Program-made: the position numbers and the translations under genes
Shown here: one piece after another, positions 15,638 to 22,537 of the stretch
Layout: every line of letters begins with the position of its first letter
Numbering within the stretch: the first letter of the stretch is position 1
Notes under the pieces: generated by a model
Database searches by the model: none
The model's input: the letters and a program-made list of their open reading frames with translations, nothing else
Told to the model about the DNA's origin: nothing
Origin: CAZXWK01 sp964644675
Lineage (GTDB): Bacteria > Actinomycetota > Coriobacteriia > Anaerosomatales > JAAXUF01
Assembly: GCA_964644675.1 (NCBI GenBank)
Contig: CAZXWK010000034.1
Location: forward strand, 1-26,334
Direction: 5' to 3'
DNA length: 26,334 bases

Positions 15638-16906
15638 TCACTTGAGCGCCGAGCGCACCGCCCAGATCACGCCGTTGTAGTCCACTACGTACATCTCCCC
15701 GGCTTCGTCCACGCCGAAGCTCGCGGGCATCGTCTTGGTCTTGAGCAGCACCAGCTGCTCGGGCTTCGCGTCCGTCTCGGCGCCGGCCGCGGGGGCCTTG
15801 ATGCCGCCGATGAACCCGCTCCCGAAGTCGCCGTAGAGGTACGTCCCGCGCAACTCCGGATAGCGGTCTCCTCGGTAGACATAGCCGCCGGTCACCGAGT
15901 CGCCCTCGAGGTGCGAGTACTCGAGCACCGGGAACGTGACGCCCTTGCGGGACGGGCTCGCTCCCTCCGGGTACGGGTGCGTACCTTCCCACTCGCTCCA
16001 CCCGAAGTTCTGCCCGCCCACGCCCGCGGACGTCACGTCGATCTCTTCCCACGCGTCCTGGCCCACGTCGCCGATCCACATCGCGCCCGTGCTCGCGTCG
16101 AACGAGTAGCGCCACGGGTTGCGCAGCCCCGTCTGCCAGATCTCCGGCCGGTAGCCGGGCCGCCCGACGAACGGGTTGTCCGCGGGGATCGCGTACCCAG
16201 AGGCCTTGGGCGTGCCTCCGGCCGCGTCCCCCGTGTCGAGACGGAGCATCTTGCCGAGAAGGACCGCGGGATTCTGCGCCCGCTTCCCCGGATCACCGGC
16301 CGAGCCGCCGTCGCCCAGCCCGACGTAGAGCATCCGGTCCGGCCCGAACACCAGGTTGCCACCGTTGTGGTTCGCGTAGGGCTGCTTGACCTTGAGCACG
16401 ACCTGCGGCGCTGCCCACGCCGGCGTGTTGGAGGCGGGGTCGTCGGCCACGTAGCGCGCGACGACAGTGGTGCCCTTCACGTCGGTGTAGTTGACGTAGA
16501 CGCGGCCGTTGGTCTTGAAGTCCGGTGCGAACGCGATGCCCAGCAGGCCTTGCTCGCCACCGGCCTTGGTCTTGTCGGTCAGGTCGAGGTAGGGGTCCGG
16601 CAGGACCTTGCCCTGCGAGATGACGCGCACCTTGCCGGTCTGCTCGACGACGAAGAGCCGGTTCGACCCGTCACCGGCGTTCACCAGGTCCAGCGGCTGG
16701 TCGAGCCCGCGCCACATCGGATCGAGTGACAGCTCGATCGCCGAGAGGGGCGCACCGTCCGCGGGTGCGGTCGCGGTGACGGACGGGGCGGCCGTCTGGG
16801 TGGTCGCCGAGGTGCCGGGAGGGCTGACCGGCCGCGCACCGGGCGCGCAGCCCGCAGCGAGCAGGAGCAGGGCGGCCAGAGCGATGGTGGGTACGGTCGT
16901 ACGCAT
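15638..16906 (-). CDS. glucose/sorbosone dehydrogenase-type lipoprotein, copy 3 (first gene of the operon)
   Basis: A 422-residue lipoprotein. The signal peptide ends in the lipobox LAAGC (acylated Cys20) and is followed by a Pro/Thr/Ser/Ala-rich linker to about residue 52, then the GSDH propeller. Motifs are LVNAGDGSNRLFVVEQTGKVRVI, EQGLLGIAFAPDF, YANHNGGNLVFGPDRMLYVGLGDGGSAGDPG (His180), LLGKMLRLDTGD, GLRNPWRYSFD and WIGDVGQDAWEEID. The linker and lipid anchor would keep it on the outer face of the membrane. CGGAGG lies 8 bases before the ATG at 16906. Copy 2 begins 29 bases after its stop. The family oxidises sugars or aldehydes with PQQ in characterised members; the substrate and cofactor here are unproven. 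Confidence 0.91.
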   Translation of the reverse strand: MRTTVPTIALAALLLLAAGCAPGARPVSPPGTSATTQTAAPSVTATAPADGAPLSAIELSLDPMWRGLDQPLDLVNAGDGSNRLFVVEQTGKVRVISQGKVLPDPYLDLTDKTKAGGEQGLLGIAFAPDFKTNGRVYVNYTDVKGTTVVARYVADDPASNTPAWAAPQVVLKVKQPYANHNGGNLVFGPDRMLYVGLGDGGSAGDPGKRAQNPAVLLGKMLRLDTGDAAGGTPKASGYAIPADNPFVGRPGYRPEIWQTGLRNPWRYSFDASTGAMWIGDVGQDAWEEIDVTSAGVGGQNFGWSEWEGTHPYPEGASPSRKGVTFPVLEYSHLEGDSVTGGYVYRGDRYPELRGTYLYGDFGSGFIGGIKAPAAGAETDAKPEQLVLLKTKTMPASFGVDEAGEMYVVDYNGVIWAVRSALK

Positions 16907-17014
16907 TCGTGCGGTCCTCCGTGGTGATCGCGGTGTCGTGTTGTATGTCCCCCGATACGGTGTCCGCCCCGTGCGCAGGGCATCCGTTCGTGGCGCGCGT
17001 GCGCGCTCGGCAGG

Positions 17015-17020
17015 TAGAAT
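17015..17020 (+). promoter_or_regulatory. putative -10 box for the small Cys/His protein gene
   Basis: TAGAAT is close to the TATAAT consensus and lies 33 bases before the ATG at 17053, leaving a leader that holds the GAGAGGTGGGAG ribosome binding region. No -35 hexamer is evident upstream in the very GC-rich stretch. Confidence 0.45.
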
Positions 17021-17052
17021 GCCATCGGTCGCAAAGAGAGGTGGGAGTCACG

Positions 17053-17310
17053 ATGGACAAAGAATGCGAACTGAGGAAGTCCCACGGCGAGCACGTCCGT
17101 TGTGACGAGGGTGCGTGCGTCTTCTGGCGCGCGGTGCGCCACCTCGACGACGGCGCGGTTTCCGCGGCGGGATGCGCGGTCCAGCACTTCGAGCTGCTGG
17201 GCGACGAGGAACGGGTCCGCTGGTTGCTCTCGGTCAGGGAACGTTGGGCGCAGACAGTGGGCATGCCGCTCGCTGAGCCGTCGACCGGCGTCGCCGGCGG
17301 AGCCGCCTGA
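17053..17310 (+). CDS. small Cys/His-containing protein, unknown function
   Basis: An 85-residue soluble protein starting MDKECELRKSHGEHVRCDEG. Its N-terminal half holds the pattern C-x5-H-x2-H-x2-C-x4-C-x-F-W, with another Cys in AAGCAVQHFELLGD. The Cys/His spacing suggests a small zinc or Fe-S site. The second half is helical and charged (EERVRWLLSVRERW). I do not recognise a named family, although similar C-x-L-R-x2-HG...C-x-FW proteins are, I believe, found in other actinobacteria. The start is supported by GTGGGAG 7 bases upstream and a -10 box at 17015. It stands alone, divergent from the dehydrogenase operon and convergent with the TetR gene. No signal peptide or TM segment is seen. 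Confidence 0.72.
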   Translation: MDKECELRKSHGEHVRCDEGACVFWRAVRHLDDGAVSAAGCAVQHFELLGDEERVRWLLSVRERWAQTVGMPLAEPSTGVAGGAA

Positions 17311-17328
17311 CCCCCGCGACCCGGGGTT
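17310..17328. terminator. weak hairpin between convergent genes
   Basis: CCCCG (17312-17316) and CGGGG (17322-17326) form a short GC stem with a 5-base loop exactly between the stop codons of the small Cys/His gene and the TetR gene. Only two T's follow on the plus strand, so it is at best a weak or bidirectional terminator. Confidence 0.3.
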
Positions 17329-17919
17329 CTAGACCGGCCGCACCGCGTTGAAGGCGACCTTGGTGATCTGCTGCAGGATGTCGTCGAGCGGGCGGTCGGG
17401 CTCGAACGCGAGCCAGTCGAGCGCGACCGTCGCGGTCATCCCGAACAGCGCCGAGGCGCCGAAGTCCGGGTCCACGTCGTGACGGAACGCGCCGGACTCC
17501 ACACCCTGCGCGATCACGTCGCGCATCACGCTCATGAGCTCGCTGCGGAGCATGACGAGCGTCTCGCGCCACACGCGGTCCTCGCGCCACATCTCGGTGA
17601 GCAGCAGCTTGGAGAACGAGCTCTGCTCGGAGAGGAACTCGAGCTCGGCGCGGACGAGTGCTTCGATCGCGGCGCGCGGATCGTCGGCGTTGGCGTCGGC
17701 AGCCTCGTGGAAGGCGGTGATGAGCGGGGCGAGCCGGTCGGCGATGAGCGCCTCGACCAGCTCGGCCTTGCCCGCGAAGTGGTAGTAGACGGTGCCCTTG
17801 GCCACGCCGGCACGGTCCACGATCTCGTCCACGGAGGCGTCGGTGAACCCGCGCTCTCCGATGAGCTCCATCGCGGCGTCGAACAGGCGCTTCTTGGTGG
17901 CTTCCGAGCGTGTGGCCAT
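17329..17919 (-). CDS. TetR/AcrR family transcriptional regulator
   Basis: A 196-residue repressor. The N-terminal helix-turn-helix is at about 10-52: KKRLFDAAMELIGERGFTDASVDEIVDRAGVAKGTVYYHFAGK, the usual TetR signature with YYHF at the end of the recognition helix. The rest is helical and should form the ligand-binding dimerisation domain (FGMTATVALDWLAFEPDRPLDDI is typical of TetR C-terminal domains). The ATG at 17919 is chosen because AGGAG lies 7 bases upstream; the longer open frame would run through the promoter. It is the last gene after the YhgE exporter on the same strand but has its own -10 box and palindrome. It probably represses itself and the exporter operon; the ligand is unknown. 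Confidence 0.9.
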   Translation of the reverse strand: MATRSEATKKRLFDAAMELIGERGFTDASVDEIVDRAGVAKGTVYYHFAGKAELVEALIADRLAPLITAFHEAADANADDPRAAIEALVRAELEFLSEQSSFSKLLLTEMWREDRVWRETLVMLRSELMSVMRDVIAQGVESGAFRHDVDPDFGASALFGMTATVALDWLAFEPDRPLDDILQQITKVAFNAVRPV

Positions 17920-17937
17920 GCGGCGGCTCCTGACTGT

Positions 17938-17960
17938 ACTGACCGGTACGTCTGATTGTA
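17938..17960 (-). promoter_or_regulatory. tetR promoter -10 with overlapping TetR-type operator
   Basis: On the minus strand TACAAT (17955-17960) is a good -10 box located 35 bases before the tetR ATG. Just downstream, covering the expected transcription start, is the imperfect palindrome ACGTACCGGTCAGT (17938-17951), which matches the perfect exporter-promoter palindrome at 10 of 14 positions. A related inverted repeat (CGGTAC and GTACCG) also brackets the -10. This layout predicts autorepression. Confidence 0.55.
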
Positions 17961-18005
17961 CCCGTACCGTGTTTCGGGCCCGGCTCCACGCGCGCGACGC
18001 CACGG

Positions 18006-20243
18006 TCAGATCTCCAGGGACGGATGGAGTCGCTCCATCGTCCACATCTGCCTGCGCCACGCCGCGAACACGGTGATCGCGAGCGCCGAGAGCCCAAAGC
18101 CGAGCAGGACCAGCGCCGCGTGCGCGGCCGCCGCCATGTCCCCGCCCGAGACCGTCTGCCGCAGCCCCAGCACCACGTAGCTCATGGGCAGGTAGGGGTT
18201 CAGCGCCTGGAAGAACCCCGGGACCATCTCCACCGGGAAGGTGCCGCCCGCCGAGGTGAGCTGCAGCATGAGCAGCACGATCGAGATGAGCTTGCCCACC
18301 GCCCCAAAGGCGCCGTTGAGCATCTGCAGGATCGCGATGAAGACGAGCGCCACCAGCACGGTGAACGCGTAGGTCGCGAGCGTGTTCGCCGGCTTCAGCC
18401 CCAGCCCGAACTGCACGACCGCCATCAGGATGACCGCCTGCAGGACGCCGAGTGCCGAGCCCGGCAGGTAGCTCGCCATCGCCGAGACGACCGGGTTGGC
18501 GCCGGAGGCCAGCGCGCGGTTGGGCAGCGGCGCGAGGATGAAGTAGGTCAGGAGCGCGCCGACCCAGAGCGCGAGCGGGATGAAGTACGGCGTGAAGCCG
18601 GTGCCGTACGTGGGCACCGCGCCGCGGCGCGTGGTGGTGAGCTCGACCGGTGCCGACATCATCTCCGCGTTCGCCGAGCGGACCTTCTCGTCGTACGCCG
18701 GCGCGTCAGCGGCGCCGGAGGCGAGTCCGCTGCGCAGCTGCTCGGCGCCGTCCACCGCCTCGGGCAGCCCTGCCGCGAGCTCGTGAGCGCCGTCGTCGAG
18801 CTGCGCGAGCCCGCTCTCGAGCTCGGTCGAGCCCGCGGCGGCTTCGCTCGCGCCGTCCGCGAGGGTGTTCGCGCCCGCGGCGAGCGTCGCGGCCCCCGTC
18901 GCGAGCTTCGAGGCGCCGCTCGCCGCCGAGCCGACTCCGACCGCGAGCTGCGAAGCGCCCGTCGCGACCTGTGTCGTGCCCGCCGCGAGCTGACCGGTGG
19001 CGGCGTACGCCTGCTTCGCCCCGCCCGCGAGCTGCGCCGCGCCCGTCGCGAGGGCCGAAGCGCCCCCCGCGACCTGCTTCGCGCCGACCGCCAGCGCCGG
19101 CGCTCCCGCGACCGCGGTTTCGAGCCCGCTCGCGAGCTGCGAGCTGCCGGCCTTCACGACGTCGGCGGTCCCGACGAGCTGCTGCAGCGTCGGATCGCTC
19201 GCGAGCTCGGGGTGCGCGGTCGCGAGCGCGTGGGCGAGCGTCGAGACGCCGGCGGCGCCTGCGGCCACCTGCGAGGCGCCGTCCTTCGCCTGCCCCAGCT
19301 TGCCGAGCGCGTCGCCCAGCCCCAGCTGCAGCTGCATCGCGCCCGCGCTCAGCGCGGCGGCTGAGCTCGCCACCGTGCTCGCACCACCCGAGAGCTGCCC
19401 GAGCGCGGACTGGAGCTGCCCGGCGCCAGCGCTGACCTGCGCCGCGCCGGTCCCCAGCGCGCCCGCCTTGGGTGCCGCGTCGCTCAGCCCGCCCGCGAGC
19501 GTGGCGGTCCCGCCCGCGAGCGTCGCCGCGCCGGCGTCGAGCTTGTCGGCGCCGCCCGAAAGCTCGCTCAGCCCGCTCGAGAGCTGGGCTGCGCCCGCGT
19601 ACGCCTGCGACTCGCCGTCGGCGAGCTGCTCGGCCCCGTCGCGCGCCTCCGCGAGGCCGTCGCGCAGGTCCTCCGCGCCGAGTGCCGCGTCGGTCAGGCC
19701 GTCGTGCGCGTCGGCGAACCCGACGAACATCTTGTCGAGGTACTTCGACGACGCGCTCTCGCTCGCCGCCGCGCGCACCTCGGCGAACACGCGCGACATG
19801 ATCTGCGACGCGAGCATGTTCGACGACTCCTGCGCCACGACGACCAGCCGCGCGCGGTGCGGCGTCTGGCTGTTCGCGGTCGCCAGTTCCTCCGAGAAGT
19901 CCGCCGGGATCGTGAGCGAGAGGTAGTAGCGGCGCTCGGCCAGGCCCTTCTCGGCTTCGCTCGCCGAGACGACCGTCCAGCCCACGTCGTGGCCGTCGAC
20001 CAGCTCGTCGACCAGGTCCTGCCCCGCCGAGAGCTGCTCGCCGTCGACGGTCACGGGCCTGTCGAGGTTCACGACGGCGACCGGCATCGTGTCGAGCTTG
20101 CCGTACGGGTCCCAGAACGCCCACAGGTAGAGGGCGCCGTAGAGGAGGGGGACCAGCACGATGGCGATGAGCGCCGCCCGGGCGAGTGGCGTATCGGACA
20201 GCATGCTCTTGAGAGTGAGACCGGCGAGCCTAAGCGACCGCAT
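18006..20243 (-). CDS. YhgE/Pip family membrane protein (ABC-2-like exporter subunit)
   Basis: A 745-residue membrane protein. One N-terminal TM (about 22-44) is followed by the YhgE/Pip N-terminal signature LYLWAFWDPYGKLDTMPVAVVNLD. An extracytoplasmic domain (about 55-190) comes next, then a long Gly/Ala-rich region of heptad-like repeats of the form GAxxLAxG (about 200-530). The C-terminus has about five TMs of the ABC-2 permease fold, including LTYFILAPLPNRALASGANPVVSAMASYLPG. The family includes phage-infection protein Pip and YhgE and is related to the ESX/type VII-associated EsaA. The ATG at 20243 overlaps the upstream ATPase gene by 14 bases, which fixes the two as a coupled pair. It likely exports an unknown substrate or remodels the envelope. 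Confidence 0.9.
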   Translation of the reverse strand: MRSLRLAGLTLKSMLSDTPLARAALIAIVLVPLLYGALYLWAFWDPYGKLDTMPVAVVNLDRPVTVDGEQLSAGQDLVDELVDGHDVGWTVVSASEAEKGLAERRYYLSLTIPADFSEELATANSQTPHRARLVVVAQESSNMLASQIMSRVFAEVRAAASESASSKYLDKMFVGFADAHDGLTDAALGAEDLRDGLAEARDGAEQLADGESQAYAGAAQLSSGLSELSGGADKLDAGAATLAGGTATLAGGLSDAAPKAGALGTGAAQVSAGAGQLQSALGQLSGGASTVASSAAALSAGAMQLQLGLGDALGKLGQAKDGASQVAAGAAGVSTLAHALATAHPELASDPTLQQLVGTADVVKAGSSQLASGLETAVAGAPALAVGAKQVAGGASALATGAAQLAGGAKQAYAATGQLAAGTTQVATGASQLAVGVGSAASGASKLATGAATLAAGANTLADGASEAAAGSTELESGLAQLDDGAHELAAGLPEAVDGAEQLRSGLASGAADAPAYDEKVRSANAEMMSAPVELTTTRRGAVPTYGTGFTPYFIPLALWVGALLTYFILAPLPNRALASGANPVVSAMASYLPGSALGVLQAVILMAVVQFGLGLKPANTLATYAFTVLVALVFIAILQMLNGAFGAVGKLISIVLLMLQLTSAGGTFPVEMVPGFFQALNPYLPMSYVVLGLRQTVSGGDMAAAAHAALVLLGFGLSALAITVFAAWRRQMWTMERLHPSLEI

Positions 20244-21092
20244 CGGCGGGCACCTCCTCGAGGCCGGCGGCGATCCGTCGCGCGGCGGTCGCCTCCGCGG
20301 CCGAGTCCCGTGCGAGCCGCACGACCACGTCCGCCGCCTGCGCGGTCGCCTCGTCCACGCACGCGAACACGACCGTGAGCCCGCCACCGGCTAGCTCGCG
20401 GAGCAGGCTGAGGATCCGCTCGCGCTCCTCTCGGTCGAGGTCGCGGTCGAGGTCGTCGACCACGAGCACGCGGACGTCGCGCACCAGCGCGAGCGCGATG
20501 CCCAGCCGGACGCGCTGCTCGGCGTCGAGGTGCTTCACCTGCGTGTCGGCGACGGCGTCGATCCCGGCGAGCGCGAGGACGTCGGCCTGCGNNNNNNNNN
20601 NNNNNNNNNNNNNNNNNNNNNNNNNNNNNNNNNNNNNNNNNNNNNNNNNNNNNNNNNNNNNNNNNNNNNNNNNNNNNNNNNNNNNNNNNNNACCTGCGTG
20701 TCGGCGACGGCGTCGATCCCGGCGAGCGCGAGGACGTCGGCCTGCGGCGATCGCTGGGCGCGCGGGACGAAGACCCGCTGCTCGGTGACGTGCTGGGCGG
20801 GGGTGAGCGCCTCGGCCAAGTCGTTGACGCCGGCCATCAGGCCGAGCCCCGCGAGCTTGCGGACGTGGCCCGGCTCCCGGGCGACGTCGACGCCGAGCAC
20901 CTCGAGGTTGCCCTCCCAGCGGCGCATGCGGCCGGCCAGCGTGAGCAGCAGCGAGGTCTTGCCGGTGCCCGACGCGCCCAGCAGCGCGGTCATCGAGCCG
21001 GCCGGCGACTCGAAGGTGGTCGGGGGGTACACCGTGCGGCCGCTCGAGCTCAGGCTCGCACGGCGCGCGCGGATCGCGGGGGAGGTGCTCAT
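20230..21092 (-). CDS. ABC transporter ATP-binding protein with degenerate signature motif (interrupted by assembly gap)
   Basis: The gene starts at ATG 21092 (AAGGAG 10 bases upstream) and stops at TAG 20230-20232, but a 100-N gap with a duplicated 55-bp flank breaks the frame. Removing the Ns and one copy restores a continuous 235-residue ATPase. Walker A is LLGASGTGKTSLL (about residue 40) and Walker B is VLVVDDLDRDLD. The usual LSGGQ signature is replaced by LDAEQRVRLGIAL, Walker B lacks the usual catalytic Glu (DDLD), and the H-loop region reads VVFACVDEATA without the usual His. ATP binding is likely; full hydrolysis is doubtful. It overlaps the YhgE gene by 14 bases, so it is that protein's partner. 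True length depends on the gap. Confidence 0.82.
20537..20591. repeat. 55-bp exact direct repeat, left copy, ending at the N gap
   Basis: The 55 bases immediately left of the Ns are identical to the 55 bases immediately right of them (20692-20746). This is best explained as two contig ends that overlap by one assembly k-mer, not as a biological repeat. Confidence 0.9.
20592..20691. other. assembly gap of exactly 100 N
   Basis: A run of exactly 100 unknown bases, the conventional placeholder for a gap of unknown length. It lies inside the ABC ATPase gene. The flanking duplication indicates that the real gap size is probably minus 55, so no sequence is missing. Confidence 0.97.
20692..20746. 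repeat. 55-bp exact direct repeat, right copy, beginning at the N gap
   Basis: Identical to 20537-20591. Joining the two copies as one restores a frame of 236 codons including stop, consistent with the collapsed reading. Confidence 0.9.
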
Positions 21093-21134
21093 GGTGCGGT
21101 CGCTCCTTCGTTCCTGGTCCTAGCGTGGTGCTAA

Positions 21135-21173
21135 ACTGACTAGTCAGTATAGTATCAAGCGGAGAGGCGTCAA
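21135..21173 (-). promoter_or_regulatory. promoter of the ABC ATPase-YhgE operon with perfect palindromic operator
   Basis: Reading the minus strand, TTGACG (21168-21173) and TATACT (21146-21151) are separated by 16 bases and form a near-consensus promoter. A perfect 14-bp palindrome, ACTGACTAGTCAGT (21135-21148), overlaps the end of the -10 and the expected start site, 42 bases before the ATPase ATG. This is the position where a TetR-type repressor blocks initiation, and a related site lies at the tetR promoter at the other end of the cluster. Confidence 0.75.
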
Positions 21174-21263
21174 GAGGTGTTGCGGCCGTGTCAGGCGGCG
21201 GAAAGCGAGGGCCGTCTGTCCCCGTACAAGGCGGGACGCTTACCGCTGCTCGGCGGCTTGGCG

Positions 21264-21269
21264 TACCAT
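21264..21269 (+). promoter_or_regulatory. putative -10 box of a leaderless promoter for the NYN gene
   Basis: TACCAT fits TANNNT and ends 7 bases before the ATG at 21277. There is no Shine-Dalgarno sequence in front of that ATG. This repeats the arrangement seen at rsgA. An in-frame ATG at 21268 overlaps the box and would lie upstream of the expected transcript start. Confidence 0.5.
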
Positions 21270-21276
21270 GGTCGGC

Positions 21277-21765
21277 ATGCTTGTGCTCGTGGACGGCTAC
21301 AACGTGACCATGCGTGACCCGGCGACGAGCGGGCGCTCCAAGGAGACGCAGCGCGAGGAGCTGCTCGCGCGTTTGCGCGTGCACGCCGCGCGCGTGGCCC
21401 CCCGGGGCGAGATCGTGGTCGTGTTCGACGCACACGATTCGCTGGGAATCAGCTCCGGCGACACCCACCCCGTACGGGAGGTGTTCTCGGCGAGTGCCGA
21501 CGACGAGATCGTGCGGCGCTGCGGGCGGGCGAAGGGCCAGGTCGTGGTCGTGACCGACGACCTGCGGCTTCGGGCGCGGATCAGCCAGGACGTCGGCCGG
21601 CACGTGGAGTACCGTGACGGCTCGAGCGTGTACGCGGAGACGCTCGCTGGCGCTTCGGACAAGGCGCCGCGGAAGGCGCCGCTCGCGCGCGACGAGGGGC
21701 TCCCGCGGGGGGCGAACGACATCACGGCCGAGCTGAAGGACTTGTGGCTCACCGACGACGAGTAG
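21277..21765 (+). CDS. NYN domain protein, YacP/Rae1-type endoribonuclease-like
   Basis: A 162-residue PIN-like protein of the YacP NYN family (PF05991). It begins LVLVDGYNVTM (Asp6), with VVVFDAHDS (Asp51), an ASADDEIVRR segment (Asp75/76) and VVVTDDLRLRARI (Asp94/95), giving the acidic cluster expected to bind a metal at an RNase active site. VREVFSASADDEI is characteristic of the family. The B. subtilis member Rae1 cuts mRNA at the ribosome; the role here is inferred. The ATG at 21277 is preferred over the one at 21268 because of the -10 spacing. A short charged tail (KDLWLTDDE) follows the domain. The DUF554 gene starts 13 bases downstream. Confidence 0.88.
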   Translation: MLVLVDGYNVTMRDPATSGRSKETQREELLARLRVHAARVAPRGEIVVVFDAHDSLGISSGDTHPVREVFSASADDEIVRRCGRAKGQVVVVTDDLRLRARISQDVGRHVEYRDGSSVYAETLAGASDKAPRKAPLARDEGLPRGANDITAELKDLWLTDDE

Positions 21766-21778
21766 GGGAGCGGCGCAC

Positions 21779-22537
21779 GTGAGTGGAGTGTTGGTCAACG
21801 TCGTAGCGATCGTCATCGGGACCGCGATCGGCCTTGCCTTCGGGCGGGCGATCACGGACCGGTTCCGCACCATCACGTTCACGGCGATCGGGCTGTCGAC
21901 GGGCATCATCGGCGCGTCGATGAGCATCGGCGGGCTTGCCTCGATGGGGAAGACGGGGATGGGCCAGTACGCCGCGCTGGTGTACGTGGGGTCGCTCGTG
22001 GTGGGCTCGCTGTTGGGCGAGGCCATCCGCATCGAGTACTGGCTCGAGCGCTTTGGCGAGTGGCTCCAGGACCTGAGCTACCGCGCCACCTGGCTCGCTC
22101 CCACGCCAAAGTCGGCCTCCGACGAGCCGGGCGAGAAGGGCCACACGCTGGTGGAGGGCTTCGTGACCGCGTCGCTGCTGTTCTGCGTGGGCGCGATGAC
22201 GGTGCTCGGCTCGATCAAGGCGGGCCTGGGCGACAACTCGGTGCTCTACCTCAAGTCGCTGCTCGACGGCTTCGCCGCGCTGTTCCTCGCGACCACGCTG
22301 GGCGTCGGCGTCGGACTGTCGATCATCCCGGTGCTCGCGATTCAGGGCGCGATCGCGCTCTCGGCGACCTTCATCGGGCCGTACATGACCCCTGCCGTCA
22401 TCAGCTCGATCACCGGCGTGGGCGGCGCGCTCATCCTCTGCATCGGGATCGACCTGCTGGGCATCAAGCGCCTGCCGGTGGGCAACATGCTCCCGGCGAT
22501 CGTCATCGCCGCGGTCGTGGGGGGCCTGCTTGGCTGA
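21779..22537 (+). CDS. DUF554 family membrane protein
   Basis: A 252-residue integral membrane protein with about six or seven hydrophobic segments. It begins VSGVLVNVVAIVIGTAIGLAFG, the normal N-terminus of DUF554 (PF04474, YdfK/YqgA type). Conserved stretches are VYVGSLVVGSLLGEAIRIEYWLERFG, TLVEGFVTASLLFCVGAMTVLGSI, LLDGFAALFLATTLGVGVG and the C-terminal DLLGIKRLPVGNMLPAIVIA. The function of the family is unknown, and transport is only a guess. The GTG at 21779 has GGGGAG 8 bases upstream. It overlaps the next gene by 8 bases. Confidence 0.92.
   Translation: MSGVLVNVVAIVIGTAIGLAFGRAITDRFRTITFTAIGLSTGIIGASMSIGGLASMGKTGMGQYAALVYVGSLVVGSLLGEAIRIEYWLERFGEWLQDLSYRATWLAPTPKSASDEPGEKGHTLVEGFVTASLLFCVGAMTVLGSIKAGLGDNSVLYLKSLLDGFAALFLATTLGVGVGLSIIPVLAIQGAIALSATFIGPYMTPAVISSITGVGGALILCIGIDLLGIKRLPVGNMLPAIVIAAVVGGLLG

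Noticed and set aside
14373..16115. A 580-residue frame for the second propeller gene running upstream to 16115
   Set aside because: The extra N-terminal part is the reverse frame shadow of the third propeller gene; a clear Shine-Dalgarno and signal peptide set the start at 15608.
18700..19700. Periodic repeats on both strands as a possible CRISPR array or satellite
   Set aside because: The repeats are short, imperfect, in frame with the YhgE protein and explained by its Ala/Gly heptads.
20535..21092. Frameshifted ABC ATPase as a pseudogene or programmed frameshift
   Set aside because: The break coincides exactly with the N gap and its 55-bp duplicated flank; collapsing them restores one frame, so it is an assembly error.
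21191..21433. Minus-strand Arg-rich frame of 80 residues opposite the NYN gene
   Set aside because: No Shine-Dalgarno or recognisable composition, and it overlaps a clear NYN-domain gene.
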